Shown: one piece after another, positions 52,919 to 62,104 of the stretch
Layout: each line of letters begins with the position of its first letter
Numbering within the stretch: position 1 is the first letter of the stretch
Origin: Arthrobacter sp. P2b
GTDB lineage: Bacteria > Actinomycetota > Actinomycetes > Actinomycetales > Micrococcaceae
Direction: 5' to 3'
Assembly: GCF_900168295.1 (NCBI RefSeq)
Contig: NZ_FVZL01000007.1
Location: 124,001 to 188,000 of the forward strand
DNA: 64,000 nucleotides
The notes under the pieces: model-generated
Seen by the model: only the letters and a program-made list of their open reading frames with translations
The model's database searches: none
Told to the model about the DNA's origin: nothing
Position numbers and translations under genes: made by a program

Positions 52919-53452
52919 TTAGCTGAATTCGGCGATCAGTTCGACTTCCACAGGAGAGTCGAGCGGAAGGACGGCAACGCCGACGGCGGAACGGGCGTGC
53001 TGGCCTGCGTCGCCAAGGACGCGTCCCAGCAGTTCGGAGGCGCCGTTGATGACGGCGGGCTGTCCGGTGAAGGACGCCTCCGAGGAGACGAAGCCCACCA
53101 CCTTGACGATGCGGGTGATGCGGTCCAGGTCCCCGATCACGCTCTTGACGGCGGCCAGTGCGTTGACGGCGCACACAGCGGCGTAGCGCTGGGCGTCTTC
53201 CGGGGAAACAGTGGGCTCGTCGGCGAAGGCCTCACTGCCCGCCGAAACCTTGCCGGTAGCTTCGAGTTTGCCGTTAATAAAGGGGAGCTGGCCGGAGGTG
53301 TAGACGTGGCTGCCGGAGATCACTGCCGGCACGTAGGAGGCCACCGGGGCAGCCACCTCGGGAAGGGTGATTCCCAGTTCGGCAAGGCGCTGCTCAACAG
53401 CGGAAACAGGGGCTGCGGCCGTGCCGGACACGGCTTCTGCGGGGGTGCTCAT
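52919..53452 (-). CDS. RidA family protein
   Basis: A 177-residue YjgF/RidA-fold protein. The core (SYVPAVISGSHVYTSGQLPFINGKLEATG...AVCAVNALAAVKSVIGDLDRITRIVKVVGFV) matches the long actinobacterial RidA form (Rv3678c). RidA enzymes deaminate reactive enamine/imine intermediates, but this subgroup lacks an obvious catalytic Arg context, so activity is unproven. ATG at 53450-53452 has GGGAGAAG upstream. It starts two bases past the DUF4177 stop. Confidence 0.82.
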   Translation of the reverse strand: MSTPAEAVSGTAAAPVSAVEQRLAELGITLPEVAAPVASYVPAVISGSHVYTSGQLPFINGKLEATGKVSAGSEAFADEPTVSPEDAQRYAAVCAVNALAAVKSVIGDLDRITRIVKVVGFVSSEASFTGQPAVINGASELLGRVLGDAGQHARSAVGVAVLPLDSPVEVELIAEFS

Positions 53453-53454
53453 TA

Positions 53455-53610
53455 CTACTGCTTCTCCCTTTTAAGGTAGGCAACCAGGCCGTTTCCGTCA
53501 GGTCCGGGGACAACCTGGACGAGCTCCCAGCCGTCCTCTCCCCACTGGTCCAGGATCTGCTTTGTGGCGTGAATAATGAGCGGAATCGTCGCGTACTCCC
53601 ATTTGGTCAT
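53455..53610 (-). CDS. DUF4177 small protein
   Basis: A 51-residue protein, MTKWEYATIPL...QILDQWGEDGWELVQVVPG...GLVAYLKRE, typical of the DUF4177 family (Rv3678A-like) just upstream of ridA. Function unknown. ATG at 53608-53610 follows TAGTCT (53618-53623) by seven bases and has no ribosome site, so the mRNA is probably leaderless. It heads the DUF4177-ridA-NUDIX operon. Confidence 0.8.
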   Translation of the reverse strand: MTKWEYATIPLIIHATKQILDQWGEDGWELVQVVPGPDGNGLVAYLKREKQ

Positions 53611-53617
53611 GAGAGAA

Positions 53618-53640
53618 AGACTAGTCCTTGCCGGTAAAGT
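53618..53640. promoter_or_regulatory. Divergent leaderless promoters (DUF4177 / ponA)
   Basis: Minus strand: TAGTCT at 53618-53623, seven bases, ATG at 53610. Plus strand: TAAAGT at 53635-53640, seven bases, ATG at 53648. The two start codons are only 37 bases apart. Confidence 0.6.
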
Positions 53641-53647
53641 GGAAAAC

Positions 53648-55954
53648 ATGGCGACTCGTAAGAACCCCTTATTCGATACTGCCACCACCCTCGGAAAGAT
53701 CCTCGTTTTCCTTGGCGTGAGTGCGATTTGTGGTGTCCTGGTAGCTGGCCTGCTGGTCCCGGCGGCCGCCGTTTCGGGCAGCGCAGCAAGCGGTTCCATC
53801 GAGTTCTTCGACACACTTCCGGCGGAGCTGAAGGTTGATCCGCCCAACCAGACCACCAGGATCCTGGCGGCTGACGGAAGCGAGATCGCCAGCGTCTACA
53901 CAGAGAACCGCACCAAGGTTGCTTTGGACCAGATTTCGCCGTTCGTGAAAGAGGCTGTCATCGCCGTCGAGGACAGCCGTTTTTATGACCACGGCGGTGT
54001 GGACACCACCGGTATTCTCCGCGCGCTTGTGAGCACCGCGCGCGGCAACCGGCAGGGCGCCTCCACCATCACCCAGCAGTACGTGAACAACGTCCTCAAC
54101 GCCAACCTCGCCGCCGAGGGCAACGAGGACCAGATCAAGCTCAACGGCGTCAACAAGGGCGTGGGCGACAAGCTCCGCGAGATGAAGCTGGCCATCGCCC
54201 TGGAGAAGGAGTTCAGCAAGGAGCAGATCCTTGAGGGCTACCTGAACATTGTGTTCTTCAACCGTGACGCCTATGGCATCGAAGCCGCCTCCAGGTTCTT
54301 CTTCAGCACCTCTTCCAAGGACCTGACACTCCCCCAGGCTGCGCTGCTCGCCGGCCTTGTCAACAGCCCGTCCGCATTCGACCCCATCAGCAATCCGGAG
54401 AGCTCCAAGCAGCGCCGCGACCTGGTGCTGGGACTCATGCGGGACCAGGGCAAGATCACCCAGGCGGACTACGACGCCGCCGTTGCCACCCCCGTGGAAA
54501 CCAAGGTGACGCAGCCCAAGCAGGGCTGCGCGTACGCTTCCACCGCCCCGTACTTCTGTGACTACGTGCTCCACCTGCTGGAGAACAACCCCGCCTACGG
54601 CGCGGAATTGGATGAGCGGAAGCGCCTCATCTACGGCGGCGGCCTGACCATCACCACAACGCTTGACCCGAGCGCCCAGGCTGCCGCCCAGGAACAGGTC
54701 AACGCCTCCGCCGGCGCCAACCCGGACAAGTGGGGCGCGGCCATGGTTTCCGTGCAGCCCAACTCGGGCAAGATCGTCTCGATGGCCCAGAACACCACCT
54801 TCCTGCCGGCCGAAGGCTCCTTCGACTCGCAGGTGAACTTCAACGTGGACAAGCTGGACAAGGACGGCAACGACCTCAACGGACTGGGCGGCGCACAGCC
54901 GGGCTCCACCATGAAGCCGTTCACGTTCGCCCAGTGGCTCAATGAGGGCAAGTCCATGAACACCGTGGTCAACGCCGCGCAGCGCAAGTACCCGCTGAAC
55001 TTCCGCTGGCGCAACTCCTGCGGCGTGGTCACCGGCGCGTACAACACGGCCGAGAAGGGACTCGGCGCCGCTGACGACCTGCAGAACGCAGAGCCGCAGT
55101 GGTACCGGCCCCTGTCCGTCCTTGAAGGCCTCTACAACTCCATCAACACCGTGACCTTTGCGTCCGCGGCCCAGCTGGACTTCTGCGGCATCCAGAAGAT
55201 CGTGGACGCTGTGGGCCTGCATGGCGGCCTCCCGGCTGACGGCGACCCGAACCCGAAGATCAACATGTCCACGCTGGCAAACCTGCTGGGCTCCACGCAG
55301 ACAGCCCCGCTGACCATGGCCAGCGCCTTCGCCACGTTCGCCAATGACGGAAAGTACTGCGAGCCCATTGCCATCACGTCAGTCAAGGACCAGACCGGGG
55401 CAACCCTGCCCGCCCAGTCCACCAACTGCCGGGACGCGATCAAGCCCGAGGTGGCACGCGGCGTGAACTATGCGCTGCAGGAGACGCTGAACCGCGGCTC
55501 CGGCTCGCTGATCCAGCCCAGGATCTCCACCCGCACCAGCTTCCCCATCGGAGCCAAGACCGGTACGTCCAACAACAACGGCTCCACCTGGGTTGTTGGC
55601 CACACCACCGGCCTGGCAACCGCTGCCTGGTTCGGTGACGCCCTGGGGTCCCAACAGCGGCCAGGCCAGAACGTCACCGTCAACGGCAAGTTCTACCAGG
55701 GGATCGATGGTTACATGATCGCCGGGCCCATGTTCTCGAACTTCATGACCCGGATTGCCCCGGCGTACGGCACCGAGCCGTTCCCCGCGCCGCCGAGCAA
55801 CCTGCTGGGCGGCGGCGGAACCACGCGGAACACCACACCCGCCACCACGGCTCCCCAGGCCACCCAGGCGCCGGCACCCTCCTCGCCGGCCGCCACGCAG
55901 CCCGCCCCTGAGCCCAGCAGCAACGGGAACGGCAACGGAAACGGGAACGGCTAG
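53648..55954 (+). CDS. Class A penicillin-binding protein (PonA2-like)
   Basis: Bifunctional peptidoglycan glycosyltransferase/transpeptidase, 768 residues. One membrane helix near residues 18-40; GT51 domain with catalytic Glu108 (EDSRFYDHGG) and GASTITQQYVNN; transpeptidase domain with Ser420 (STMK), YNSIN and Lys637 (KTGTS). The C-terminus is a Thr/Pro/Ala-rich tail ending in Asn-Gly repeats encoded by short tandem hexamers. There is no PASTA domain, unlike mycobacterial PonA2. ATG at 53648 is leaderless. The metallophosphoesterase gene follows after six bases, as in the Rv3682-Rv3683 pair. Confidence 0.9.
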   Translation: MATRKNPLFDTATTLGKILVFLGVSAICGVLVAGLLVPAAAVSGSAASGSIEFFDTLPAELKVDPPNQTTRILAADGSEIASVYTENRTKVALDQISPFVKEAVIAVEDSRFYDHGGVDTTGILRALVSTARGNRQGASTITQQYVNNVLNANLAAEGNEDQIKLNGVNKGVGDKLREMKLAIALEKEFSKEQILEGYLNIVFFNRDAYGIEAASRFFFSTSSKDLTLPQAALLAGLVNSPSAFDPISNPESSKQRRDLVLGLMRDQGKITQADYDAAVATPVETKVTQPKQGCAYASTAPYFCDYVLHLLENNPAYGAELDERKRLIYGGGLTITTTLDPSAQAAAQEQVNASAGANPDKWGAAMVSVQPNSGKIVSMAQNTTFLPAEGSFDSQVNFNVDKLDKDGNDLNGLGGAQPGSTMKPFTFAQWLNEGKSMNTVVNAAQRKYPLNFRWRNSCGVVTGAYNTAEKGLGAADDLQNAEPQWYRPLSVLEGLYNSINTVTFASAAQLDFCGIQKIVDAVGLHGGLPADGDPNPKINMSTLANLLGSTQTAPLTMASAFATFANDGKYCEPIAITSVKDQTGATLPAQSTNCRDAIKPEVARGVNYALQETLNRGSGSLIQPRISTRTSFPIGAKTGTSNNNGSTWVVGHTTGLATAAWFGDALGSQQRPGQNVTVNGKFYQGIDGYMIAGPMFSNFMTRIAPAYGTEPFPAPPSNLLGGGGTTRNTTPATTAPQATQAPAPSSPAATQPAPEPSSNGNGNGNGNG

Positions 55955-55960
55955 CCGCCG

Positions 55961-56905
55961 ATGACCATGACCACCTTGGCCAGCCGCGTCCGCACCGTCG
56001 GACGCGGCTTTGCCGTTACCGCAGGAGCCGGGGCAGCCGCAGGACTGGCCGCGTTCGGCTACGGGCTCTGGGAAAAGAACCAGTTTGTCCTCCGCGAAGA
56101 GACCCTGGACATCCTGCCTCCCGGCCGGAATCCGTTTAGGATCCTTCACCTGAGCGACATCCACTTCGTACCCGGCCAGAAGAAAAAGGCGGCGTGGCTG
56201 GAATCTTTGGCCGGCCTGGAACCGGACCTGGTGGTGAACACCGGAGACAACCTCAGCCACGCCCAGGCGGTGGATCCGCTCCTGGCCGCTCTCCGCCCGC
56301 TGCTGGAGTTTCCGGGCGTCTTCGTCCCCGGCTCCAACGATTACTTCGCGCCGAGCCTCAAGAACCCTGCCACCTACCTGCTTGGCCCGTCAAAGGTGAA
56401 GCCAAAGCCCGTCCCGCTGGACTGGCCGCGGCTGCGTTCGGGATTCGGGATGGGCGGCTGGGTTGACCTGACCAACCGCCACCAGTCGCTGGTCCTGAAC
56501 GGCATGCGTTTCGATTTTTCCGGGGTGGATGACCCGCACCTGAACCGTGAGCGTTATGCAGGGTGGCCCCGCGGAACCATCAACCAGGACTCCAACGACC
56601 ACCTCAAGGTGGCCGTCATCCACGCGCCCTATCAGCGGGTGCTGGACCACTTCACCGAGAACGGGGCGGACCTCCTGCTCGCGGGGCATACGCACGGCGG
56701 CCAGTTGTGCATCCCGGGTTACGGTGCCCTCGTATCCAACTGTGACCTCCCCACGTGGCGCGCCAAGGGCCTGAATGATTGGCAGAACAACGGACGCACG
56801 ACGCCGGTGAACGTCTCGGGCGGCATCGGCACCTCGCGCTTCGCCCCGGTAAGGATCGCCTGCAAACCCGAAGCGGTCCTGCTGACCCTCACCTCCCCCA
56901 GCTAG
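55961..56905 (+). CDS. Membrane-associated metallophosphoesterase
   Basis: A 314-residue calcineurin-like phosphoesterase. The metal-binding motifs are LSDIHF, NTGDNLS, GSNDYF and GHTHGGQ in the expected order. An N-terminal hydrophobic segment (FAVTAGAGAAAGLAAFGYGL) suggests membrane attachment. It follows ponA by six bases, so a role at the envelope, such as on a lipid-linked or nucleotide phosphate, is likely. The substrate is unknown. Confidence 0.87.
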   Translation: MTMTTLASRVRTVGRGFAVTAGAGAAAGLAAFGYGLWEKNQFVLREETLDILPPGRNPFRILHLSDIHFVPGQKKKAAWLESLAGLEPDLVVNTGDNLSHAQAVDPLLAALRPLLEFPGVFVPGSNDYFAPSLKNPATYLLGPSKVKPKPVPLDWPRLRSGFGMGGWVDLTNRHQSLVLNGMRFDFSGVDDPHLNRERYAGWPRGTINQDSNDHLKVAVIHAPYQRVLDHFTENGADLLLAGHTHGGQLCIPGYGALVSNCDLPTWRAKGLNDWQNNGRTTPVNVSGGIGTSRFAPVRIACKPEAVLLTLTSPS

Positions 56906-57046
56906 CGCCGGACCGCAGGGCCATTACGGACTGCAATAAGGGGGCAAGCACCCAAACCCGGTTCGATCCCTGTGAATCGTCTCACCCCATGGCATAGGGT
57001 AGTTGCTACGGGAAACTACATTCGATTTAGAGCTTGAGAAGCGGGC

Positions 57047-58855
57047 ATGGCCAAGCAAACTCCATTTTTCAGATCCATCAGCCGTCTCTACCCCCATGTC
57101 CGCCCCATCATTCCCCGGCTCCTGCTGGGACTTCTCTGCGCGCTCCTGGCCAGCGTTGTTGCCCTCGCCATCCCCCAGGTGTTGCGCGTCCTGGTCAATG
57201 AATCACTGAAGTCCGGCGGCGCCACCGAGGCGGTCTGGATGTCCGCGGGCATCATCCTGGTCCTGGGCGTGGCCGAGGCCGGACTGGTGGCCCTGCGCCG
57301 GCAGTTCGTGATCAATCCCGCCACAACCGTGGAAACCCGGATGCGGGTGTCACTTTACGGCCATTTGCAGGACCTCACGGTCTCCTTCCACGACCGCTGG
57401 GGCTCGGGCCAACTGCTCTCCCGCGCCATGACGGACCTGAACTTCCTGCGCCGCTGGATGGCCTTCGGCGCCATCATGCTGGTGGTCACCACCCTCACCG
57501 TCATCATCGGCATCTCGGTCATGTTTGCCATGAGCTGGCAGCTGGCCCTCATCTTCCTGGCCGCCGCCGTGCCCATCATGGCGTACAGCTTCCGCTTCCG
57601 GACCCGCTTCAGCAAGGTCGCCCGCCGCAGCCAGGACCAGGCCGGCGACCTTGCCACCACCGTGGAGGAATCCGTCCACGGCATCCGCGTCCTGAAGGCC
57701 TTCGGCCGGAGCAGGGAGGCGCTGGAGAACTTCAACGAACAGGCTGAGGAACTCCGGCAGACCGAGATCGAAAAAGCCCGCCACCAGGCCATGTTCACCA
57801 TGGTGGTCACGCTCCTGCCCGAGCTCGCCCTCGGCGCCGGCCTGGTGGTCGGCGTTATGCTCTGCGCCAGCGGCCAGCTGGACATCGGCGCCCTGGTGGC
57901 GTTCTTCGCCACCGCGGCCGTGATGGCCTCCCCCGTGGAATTCTCCGGGATGCTGCTGGCCATGGCACTCACCGCCAAGACCGCCGTCGACCGCCACTAC
58001 GAGGTGATGGACTCGGAAAACACCATCACCAGTCCCCCGGAACCGCGGCGTCCCGTCCGGCTGGCAGGCTCCCTGACGTTCCGCAACGCCTCCTTCGCGT
58101 TCGACGATGCACCGGACAAGCCCATCCTGAAGGACATCACCCTTGACGTCCGGCCCGGCGAGACCATGGCCCTGGTGGGCATCACGGGCAGCGGCAAGAG
58201 CGCCCTGATCCAGCTGGTGCCCCGGCTCTATGACGTGACCGAAGGAGCCATCACCATCGACGGCGTGGACCTGCGGGACTTCGACGTGGAGGAACTCCGG
58301 CAGATCGTGGGCGTGGCCTTCGAGGACACCACGCTGTTCTCCAATTCGGTCCGCGACAACATCCTGCTGGGCGCCCGCGAACGGACTGACGACGTCCTGG
58401 GAGAAGCACTCGACGTGTCACAGGCGCACTTCGCCTACTCGCTGCCAGAGGGTGTGGACACCTTGATCGGCGAGGAAGGGCTCAGCCTTTCCGGCGGGCA
58501 GCGGCAGCGGATCGCCCTGGCACGTGCCATCGCGGCCCGCCCGCGGGTCCTGGTCCTGGACGATCCCCTGTCCGCCCTGGACGTCCACACCGAGGAACTC
58601 GTGGAGACCCGCCTGCGGGAAGTGCTGAAGGACACCACCACCCTCATCGTGGCCCACCGGCCGTCCACCGTGGCCCTCGCCGACAGGGTGGCGCTGCTTG
58701 AGGAAGGCCGGATCACCGCCGTCGGAACCCATACGGAACTGCTGGCAAGCAACCACCATTACCGCTACGTCATCGCCAGCCTGGACCGGGAACCCCGGGA
58801 CCTGGACTCCGAACTGTCGGCGTTTGAGGACCAGGCAGAGGAAGTCACCCGATGA
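57047..58855 (+). CDS. ABC exporter half-transporter A (degenerate Walker B)
   Basis: A 602-residue type IV ABC half-exporter: six membrane helices, then an ATPase with Walker [10 protein letters not shown], signature [10 protein letters not shown] and Walker [13 protein letters not shown], then H-loop VAHRPST. The catalytic glutamate is replaced by Asp (DD for DE), so this subunit's site is the non-hydrolysing one of a heterodimer. Its stop overlaps the start of subunit B (ATGA). ATG at 57047 has GAGAAGCGGG upstream. Substrate unknown; drugs or lipids are typical. Confidence 0.88.
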   Translation: MAKQTPFFRSISRLYPHVRPIIPRLLLGLLCALLASVVALAIPQVLRVLVNESLKSGGATEAVWMSAGIILVLGVAEAGLVALRRQFVINPATTVETRMRVSLYGHLQDLTVSFHDRWGSGQLLSRAMTDLNFLRRWMAFGAIMLVVTTLTVIIGISVMFAMSWQLALIFLAAAVPIMAYSFRFRTRFSKVARRSQDQAGDLATTVEESVHGIRVLKAFGRSREALENFNEQAEELRQTEIEKARHQAMFTMVVTLLPELALGAGLVVGVMLCASGQLDIGALVAFFATAAVMASPVEFSGMLLAMALTAKTAVDRHYEVMDSENTITSPPEPRRPVRLAGSLTFRNASFAFDDAPDKPILKDITLDVRPGETMALVGITGSGKSALIQLVPRLYDVTEGAITIDGVDLRDFDVEELRQIVGVAFEDTTLFSNSVRDNILLGARERTDDVLGEALDVSQAHFAYSLPEGVDTLIGEEGLSLSGGQRQRIALARAIAARPRVLVLDDPLSALDVHTEELVETRLREVLKDTTTLIVAHRPSTVALADRVALLEEGRITAVGTHTELLASNHHYRYVIASLDREPRDLDSELSAFEDQAEEVTR

Positions 58856-60678
58856 GCACGGCAACGTTCGGCACGGCCAATGAAGACAACGCCCACCTCA
58901 GCAAAAGCGACAGCAGGGCGGTACGACGGCGGTCGCTCGCCTTGCTGCGCTCCCTCATCCGTCCCGTTAGGGTGCGGTTCTGGCTGACCATCGCCATGGT
59001 GGTCCTCTCCCAGGCCGCGCGGGTTGCCGGGCCGGCGCTCATCGCCTTCGGCATCGACCACGCCCTGCCGGCGCTGCAGGCCGGCGACAACCTTCCGCTG
59101 GTCTTCACCGGCGTCGCCTACCTCCTGGCAGCCATCGCGACGGCGGGGCTCACGGCCCTGTACGTCACGTCCACCGCCAAGCTCAGCCAGTCCATGCTGC
59201 TGGACCTCCGGGTCAGGGTATTCCGCCATACGCAGCGGCTCAGCCTGGAATTCCACGAAAAATACACGTCCGGGCGGATCATCGCCCGGCAGACCTCCGA
59301 CCTTGAAGCCCTCCGCGAGCTCCTTGACTCGGGCGTGAGTTCGCTGGCATCGGGCCTGCTGTTCATGATCTTCACGGCCGTCACCGTTTTCGCCCTGGAC
59401 TGGCGCAGCGGGCTGCTGGTCCTGGCCGCCGGCGTTCCCATGTTCTTCCTGGCCCGCTGGTACCAGAAGCACTCCCAGATTGTCTTCCGGGAATCCCGGG
59501 TGGTGTCCGCCCGGCTGATCGTGCATTTTGTGGAAACCATGACCGGCATCCGCGCCGTCAAGGCGTTCCGCAAGGAGAAGGAAAACGCGGAAACCTACGG
59601 GCAGGTGGCCGAGGAATACCGGCAGGTGACCGTCCGGTCCATCAACCTCAACGGCATCTTCCAGCCCGGGCTGGTCCTGATCGGCAACGTATGCGTGGCC
59701 GTGGTGCTGCTGTTCGGCGGCTTCCGGGTACTCACCGGCGACCTTGCTGTGGGAGTGCTGCTGGCACTGATGCTTTCCACCAAGCGCTTCTTCCAGCCGG
59801 TGGACCAGATGGCCATGTTCTACAACTCCTTCCAGAGCGCCCAGGCCGCCCTCGAAAAAGTCTCCGGCCTCCTCGAGGAGGTTCCCACGGTGCGGCCGCC
59901 GAAGAACCCTGTTGCGTTGAAGAGCGCCCGGGGGGAAATCGACTTCCGTGGCGTGGAGTTCCGCTATGGCGACGGGCCCGTCGTCGTCCCCACCCTGAAC
60001 CTGCACATTCCGGCCGGCCAGACCGTGGCGCTGGTGGGCCAGACGGGTGCCGGAAAGTCCACGCTGGCCAAGCTTATTGCCCGTTTCTACGATGTGACGT
60101 CCGGTTCGCTCACCCTCGACGGCGTGGAGCTCCGGAAGCTCAGCACCACGGACCTCCGGCGGAACATCGTGATGGTCACCCAGGAAGCTTTCCTGTTCAG
60201 CGGTTCAGTGGCGGACAACATCGCCCTTGGACGCCCGGAGGCGTCCCGCGCCGAAATCGAGGAAGCCGCCAAGGCGGTGGGTGCCCACGACTTCATCCTG
60301 GAACTTCCCGAGGGCTATGACACAGACGTGAACAAGCGCGGCGGACGGGTGTCCTCAGGCCAGCGGCAGCTCATCAGCTTTGCCCGGGCCTTCCTGGCAC
60401 GCCCGGCCGTGCTGATACTGGACGAGGCCACCTCCTCCCTGGACATACCCTCCGAGCGGCTGGTGCAGAGCGGGCTGGCCCGCCTGCTCGCCGGCACCGA
60501 TACCGCGGGCAGGACTGCGCTGATCATCGCCCACCGGCTGTCCACCGTGGAGACCGCTGACCGGGTCCTGGTGGTCCACGACGGCCGTATCGTGGAGGAC
60601 GGCAGCCCCGCGGACCTCATTGGCGGCGGCGGACGCTTCGCCGACCTGCACGGCGCCTGGAAGGATTCGCTGGTCTGA
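58852..60678 (+). CDS. ABC exporter half-transporter B (catalytic Walker B)
   Basis: A 608-residue partner subunit: Walker [10 protein letters not shown], Walker [13 protein letters not shown] with the catalytic glutamate, H-loop IAHRLST. The signature is RVSSGQRQ instead of LSGGQ. A degenerate signature here and a degenerate Walker B in subunit A fit one inactive site and one active site, as in TM287/288-type exporters. Coupled to subunit A by ATGA. Confidence 0.88.
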   Translation: MSTATFGTANEDNAHLSKSDSRAVRRRSLALLRSLIRPVRVRFWLTIAMVVLSQAARVAGPALIAFGIDHALPALQAGDNLPLVFTGVAYLLAAIATAGLTALYVTSTAKLSQSMLLDLRVRVFRHTQRLSLEFHEKYTSGRIIARQTSDLEALRELLDSGVSSLASGLLFMIFTAVTVFALDWRSGLLVLAAGVPMFFLARWYQKHSQIVFRESRVVSARLIVHFVETMTGIRAVKAFRKEKENAETYGQVAEEYRQVTVRSINLNGIFQPGLVLIGNVCVAVVLLFGGFRVLTGDLAVGVLLALMLSTKRFFQPVDQMAMFYNSFQSAQAALEKVSGLLEEVPTVRPPKNPVALKSARGEIDFRGVEFRYGDGPVVVPTLNLHIPAGQTVALVGQTGAGKSTLAKLIARFYDVTSGSLTLDGVELRKLSTTDLRRNIVMVTQEAFLFSGSVADNIALGRPEASRAEIEEAAKAVGAHDFILELPEGYDTDVNKRGGRVSSGQRQLISFARAFLARPAVLILDEATSSLDIPSERLVQSGLARLLAGTDTAGRTALIIAHRLSTVETADRVLVVHDGRIVEDGSPADLIGGGGRFADLHGAWKDSLV

Positions 60679-60752
60679 GCCTGCTGGTTACGGGCAGGCA
60701 GACATGCGCGCCCGGTTAGGCTATGAGAAACCTGCCTGTCCAAGGAGCACCC

Positions 60753-61442
60753 ATGGAGTCACCCAGCCCGCTGCTGCCGCGCGGGCCGCTGTCCGAAAAG
60801 GTGGCCGAGGTACTGCGCGAGCGGATCATCTCGGGCGAACTCCCGCCGGGCGGGCGGCTGAATGAACGCGAGCTCGCCGCGGAATTCGAGGTATCCCGGA
60901 TCCCGCTGCGCGAGGCGCTGCCCCTGCTCGAGGCTGAAGGCTTCATCACCACCGCTCCCCGGCGCGGGGCAGTGGTCCATACATTCACCCTGCGGGACGC
61001 CGAGGAAGTCTTCGACCTGCGCATGCAGCTGGAGCCGTTAGCCGCTGCCTGCGCCGCCAGGAAGGTGGCTGCCGGAGCCGATGCTTCCCCACTGCTTGAG
61101 GCCCTGGAGTATGCGCGCAGCGGGACACCCGGTGAGGAATCGTCCGGCCGCAACTCGGACCTCCATGAACAGATCGTCCTGCTGGCGGACCACCACCTGC
61201 TCCGGCGCATGACCAGCCTGATGAACGGGCGGGTCCGCTGGCTGTTCCGGCTGACACCCGAGCGGGACACCCAGGCCATGTGGCGGGAACACGAGGAACT
61301 GGTCCTCGCCATCACCTCCGGCCAGGTGGCGCTCGCTTCCGCACTGGCCACTGCCCACGTCGAGCGCGGCCGGTCCGCGTCACTCTCCGGCCTCGCCGAG
61401 CGGCTGCCAAAGGAGCCGGTGGCGCGCCGCCGGCGCCGCTGA
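60753..61442 (+). CDS. GntR/FCD family transcriptional regulator
   Basis: A 229-residue regulator with winged HTH (VLRERIISGELPPGGRLNERELAAEFEVSRIPLREALPLLEAEGFI) and an FCD helical domain (FDLRMQLEPLAAACAARK...DLHEQIVLLADHHLL...REHEELVLAI). ATG at 60753 has AAGGAG upstream; TAGGCT at 60718-60723 is a likely -10. It follows the exporter genes by 74 bases and may regulate them or a distant carboxylate pathway. The C-terminus is strongly basic. Confidence 0.83.
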   Translation: MESPSPLLPRGPLSEKVAEVLRERIISGELPPGGRLNERELAAEFEVSRIPLREALPLLEAEGFITTAPRRGAVVHTFTLRDAEEVFDLRMQLEPLAAACAARKVAAGADASPLLEALEYARSGTPGEESSGRNSDLHEQIVLLADHHLLRRMTSLMNGRVRWLFRLTPERDTQAMWREHEELVLAITSGQVALASALATAHVERGRSASLSGLAERLPKEPVARRRRR

Positions 61443-61518
61443 TGTGATTGGCTGCGGTCAGGATTTCACATCGGGACCCGGGATCGGCTATCCTTGTAAA
61501 GTTGCTTTCGCAGCGGAT

Positions 61519-61595
<77 letters not shown>

Positions 61596-61604
61596 TAACG
61601 AAAA

Positions 61605-61633
61605 GAGGGTCTCCTTGCGGAGGCCCTCTTTTT
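61605..61633 (+). terminator. tRNA-Pro intrinsic terminator
   Basis: GAGGGTCTCC (61605-61614) pairs with GGAGGCCCTC (61619-61628), followed by TTTTT. Confidence 0.85.
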
Positions 61634-61683
61634 GTGTCTCGCTTTGGTCTCGGCACCGCACTGTGACCGGTCCATTGACAAAA

Positions 61684-61715
61684 AATAACCCCGGAGCAGA
61701 AGCTCCGGGGTTATT
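61684..61715 (-). terminator. Intrinsic terminator of the peptide gene
   Basis: A 14-base perfect stem, AATAACCCCGGAGC (61684-61697) with its complement (61702-61715), and a four-base loop. On the minus strand it runs into TTATTTTTT, a proper T-run, and sits 28 bases past the peptide stop codon. Confidence 0.9.
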
Positions 61716-61742
61716 CTCATGCCTCCTGTTTAAGGGGTGCTG

Positions 61743-61964
61743 TTACATCGGGTCAGGCCAGATACCCGTGTATGTGGTGTAGGTGGTGTCGCTGCTCTTC
61801 TTGTCCTTGCCCTGCTTGGAGGACATGGGATCGGGCCAAATACCTGTTGCTGACGAGATACCCGAGGTGTCGGAAACGGAACCTGCGGAGAGGGTGGCCG
61901 GAGCCACCGCGGAGAACGCCAAAGCCCCAGCCAAGACAGCCGCGGCGGCAATCTTTTTGAACAT
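61743..61964 (-). CDS. Secreted pre-peptide with two T-GIWPDPM units (candidate pheromone)
   Basis: A 73-residue precursor. Residues 1-27 form a Sec signal peptide (MFKKIAAAAVLAGALAF..., cleavage likely after Ala27). The mature part holds T40-GIWPDPM (41-47), a Lys/Ser-rich spacer with Lys50, 53, 55 and 56, then T66-GIWPDPM (67-73) ending exactly at the C-terminus. The two coding copies differ at five of eight codons, all silently. ATG at 61962-61964 has AGGAA six bases upstream; promoter TTGACA (62050-62055) and TACAAT (62025-62030); terminator at 61684-61715. It is divergent from an XRE-HTH regulator. I know no named family. A signalling peptide is inferred. Confidence 0.8.
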   Translation of the reverse strand: MFKKIAAAAVLAGALAFSAVAPATLSAGSVSDTSGISSATGIWPDPMSSKQGKDKKSSDTTYTTYTGIWPDPM

Positions 61965-62004
61965 GTGAGTTCCTTAATGCGAGTCGGATTCGTTACAAAG
62001 CCAG

Positions 62005-62055
62005 CACAGCCCTTGTTGACATACATTGTAAAATGTTTTCCACAGGGCTTGTCAA
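62005..62055. promoter_or_regulatory. Shared promoter/operator of peptide and XRE regulator
   Basis: Minus-strand promoter: TTGACA (62055-62050), 19 bases, TACAAT (62030-62025). An inverted repeat ACATT-GTAA-AATGT (62023-62036) covers that -10. Direct repeats CACAGCCCTTGT (62005-62016) and CACAGGGCTTGT (62041-62052), differing at two bases, flank it 36 bases apart. On the plus strand TAAAAT (62029-62034) and a TTGACA (62016-62021) may serve the regulator. The region is AT-rich compared with its surroundings. Confidence 0.7.
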
Positions 62056-62104
62056 GCCTTGCGAAAGGAACCGTCCCCATCAGGACCAGAAGAGGAGGAG
62101 TGCC

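Noticed and set aside
56906..57046. A tRNA-like 3' half (GGTTCGATCCC) upstream of the ABC exporter genes.
   Set aside because: The flanking bases do not form a T-stem or acceptor stem and there is no anticodon arm.
61743..61964. The GIWPDPM precursor as a lanthipeptide, lasso or other RiPP.
   Set aside because: No modification enzyme gene lies nearby, and the precursor has a Sec signal with no Cys; an HTH/TPR neighbour fits signalling better.
62033..62104. An ATG at 62033 as the start of the XRE regulator.
   Set aside because: It lies within the promoter region and lacks a ribosome site. GTG at 62105 has a strong one, and the HTH starts at the normal distance from it.
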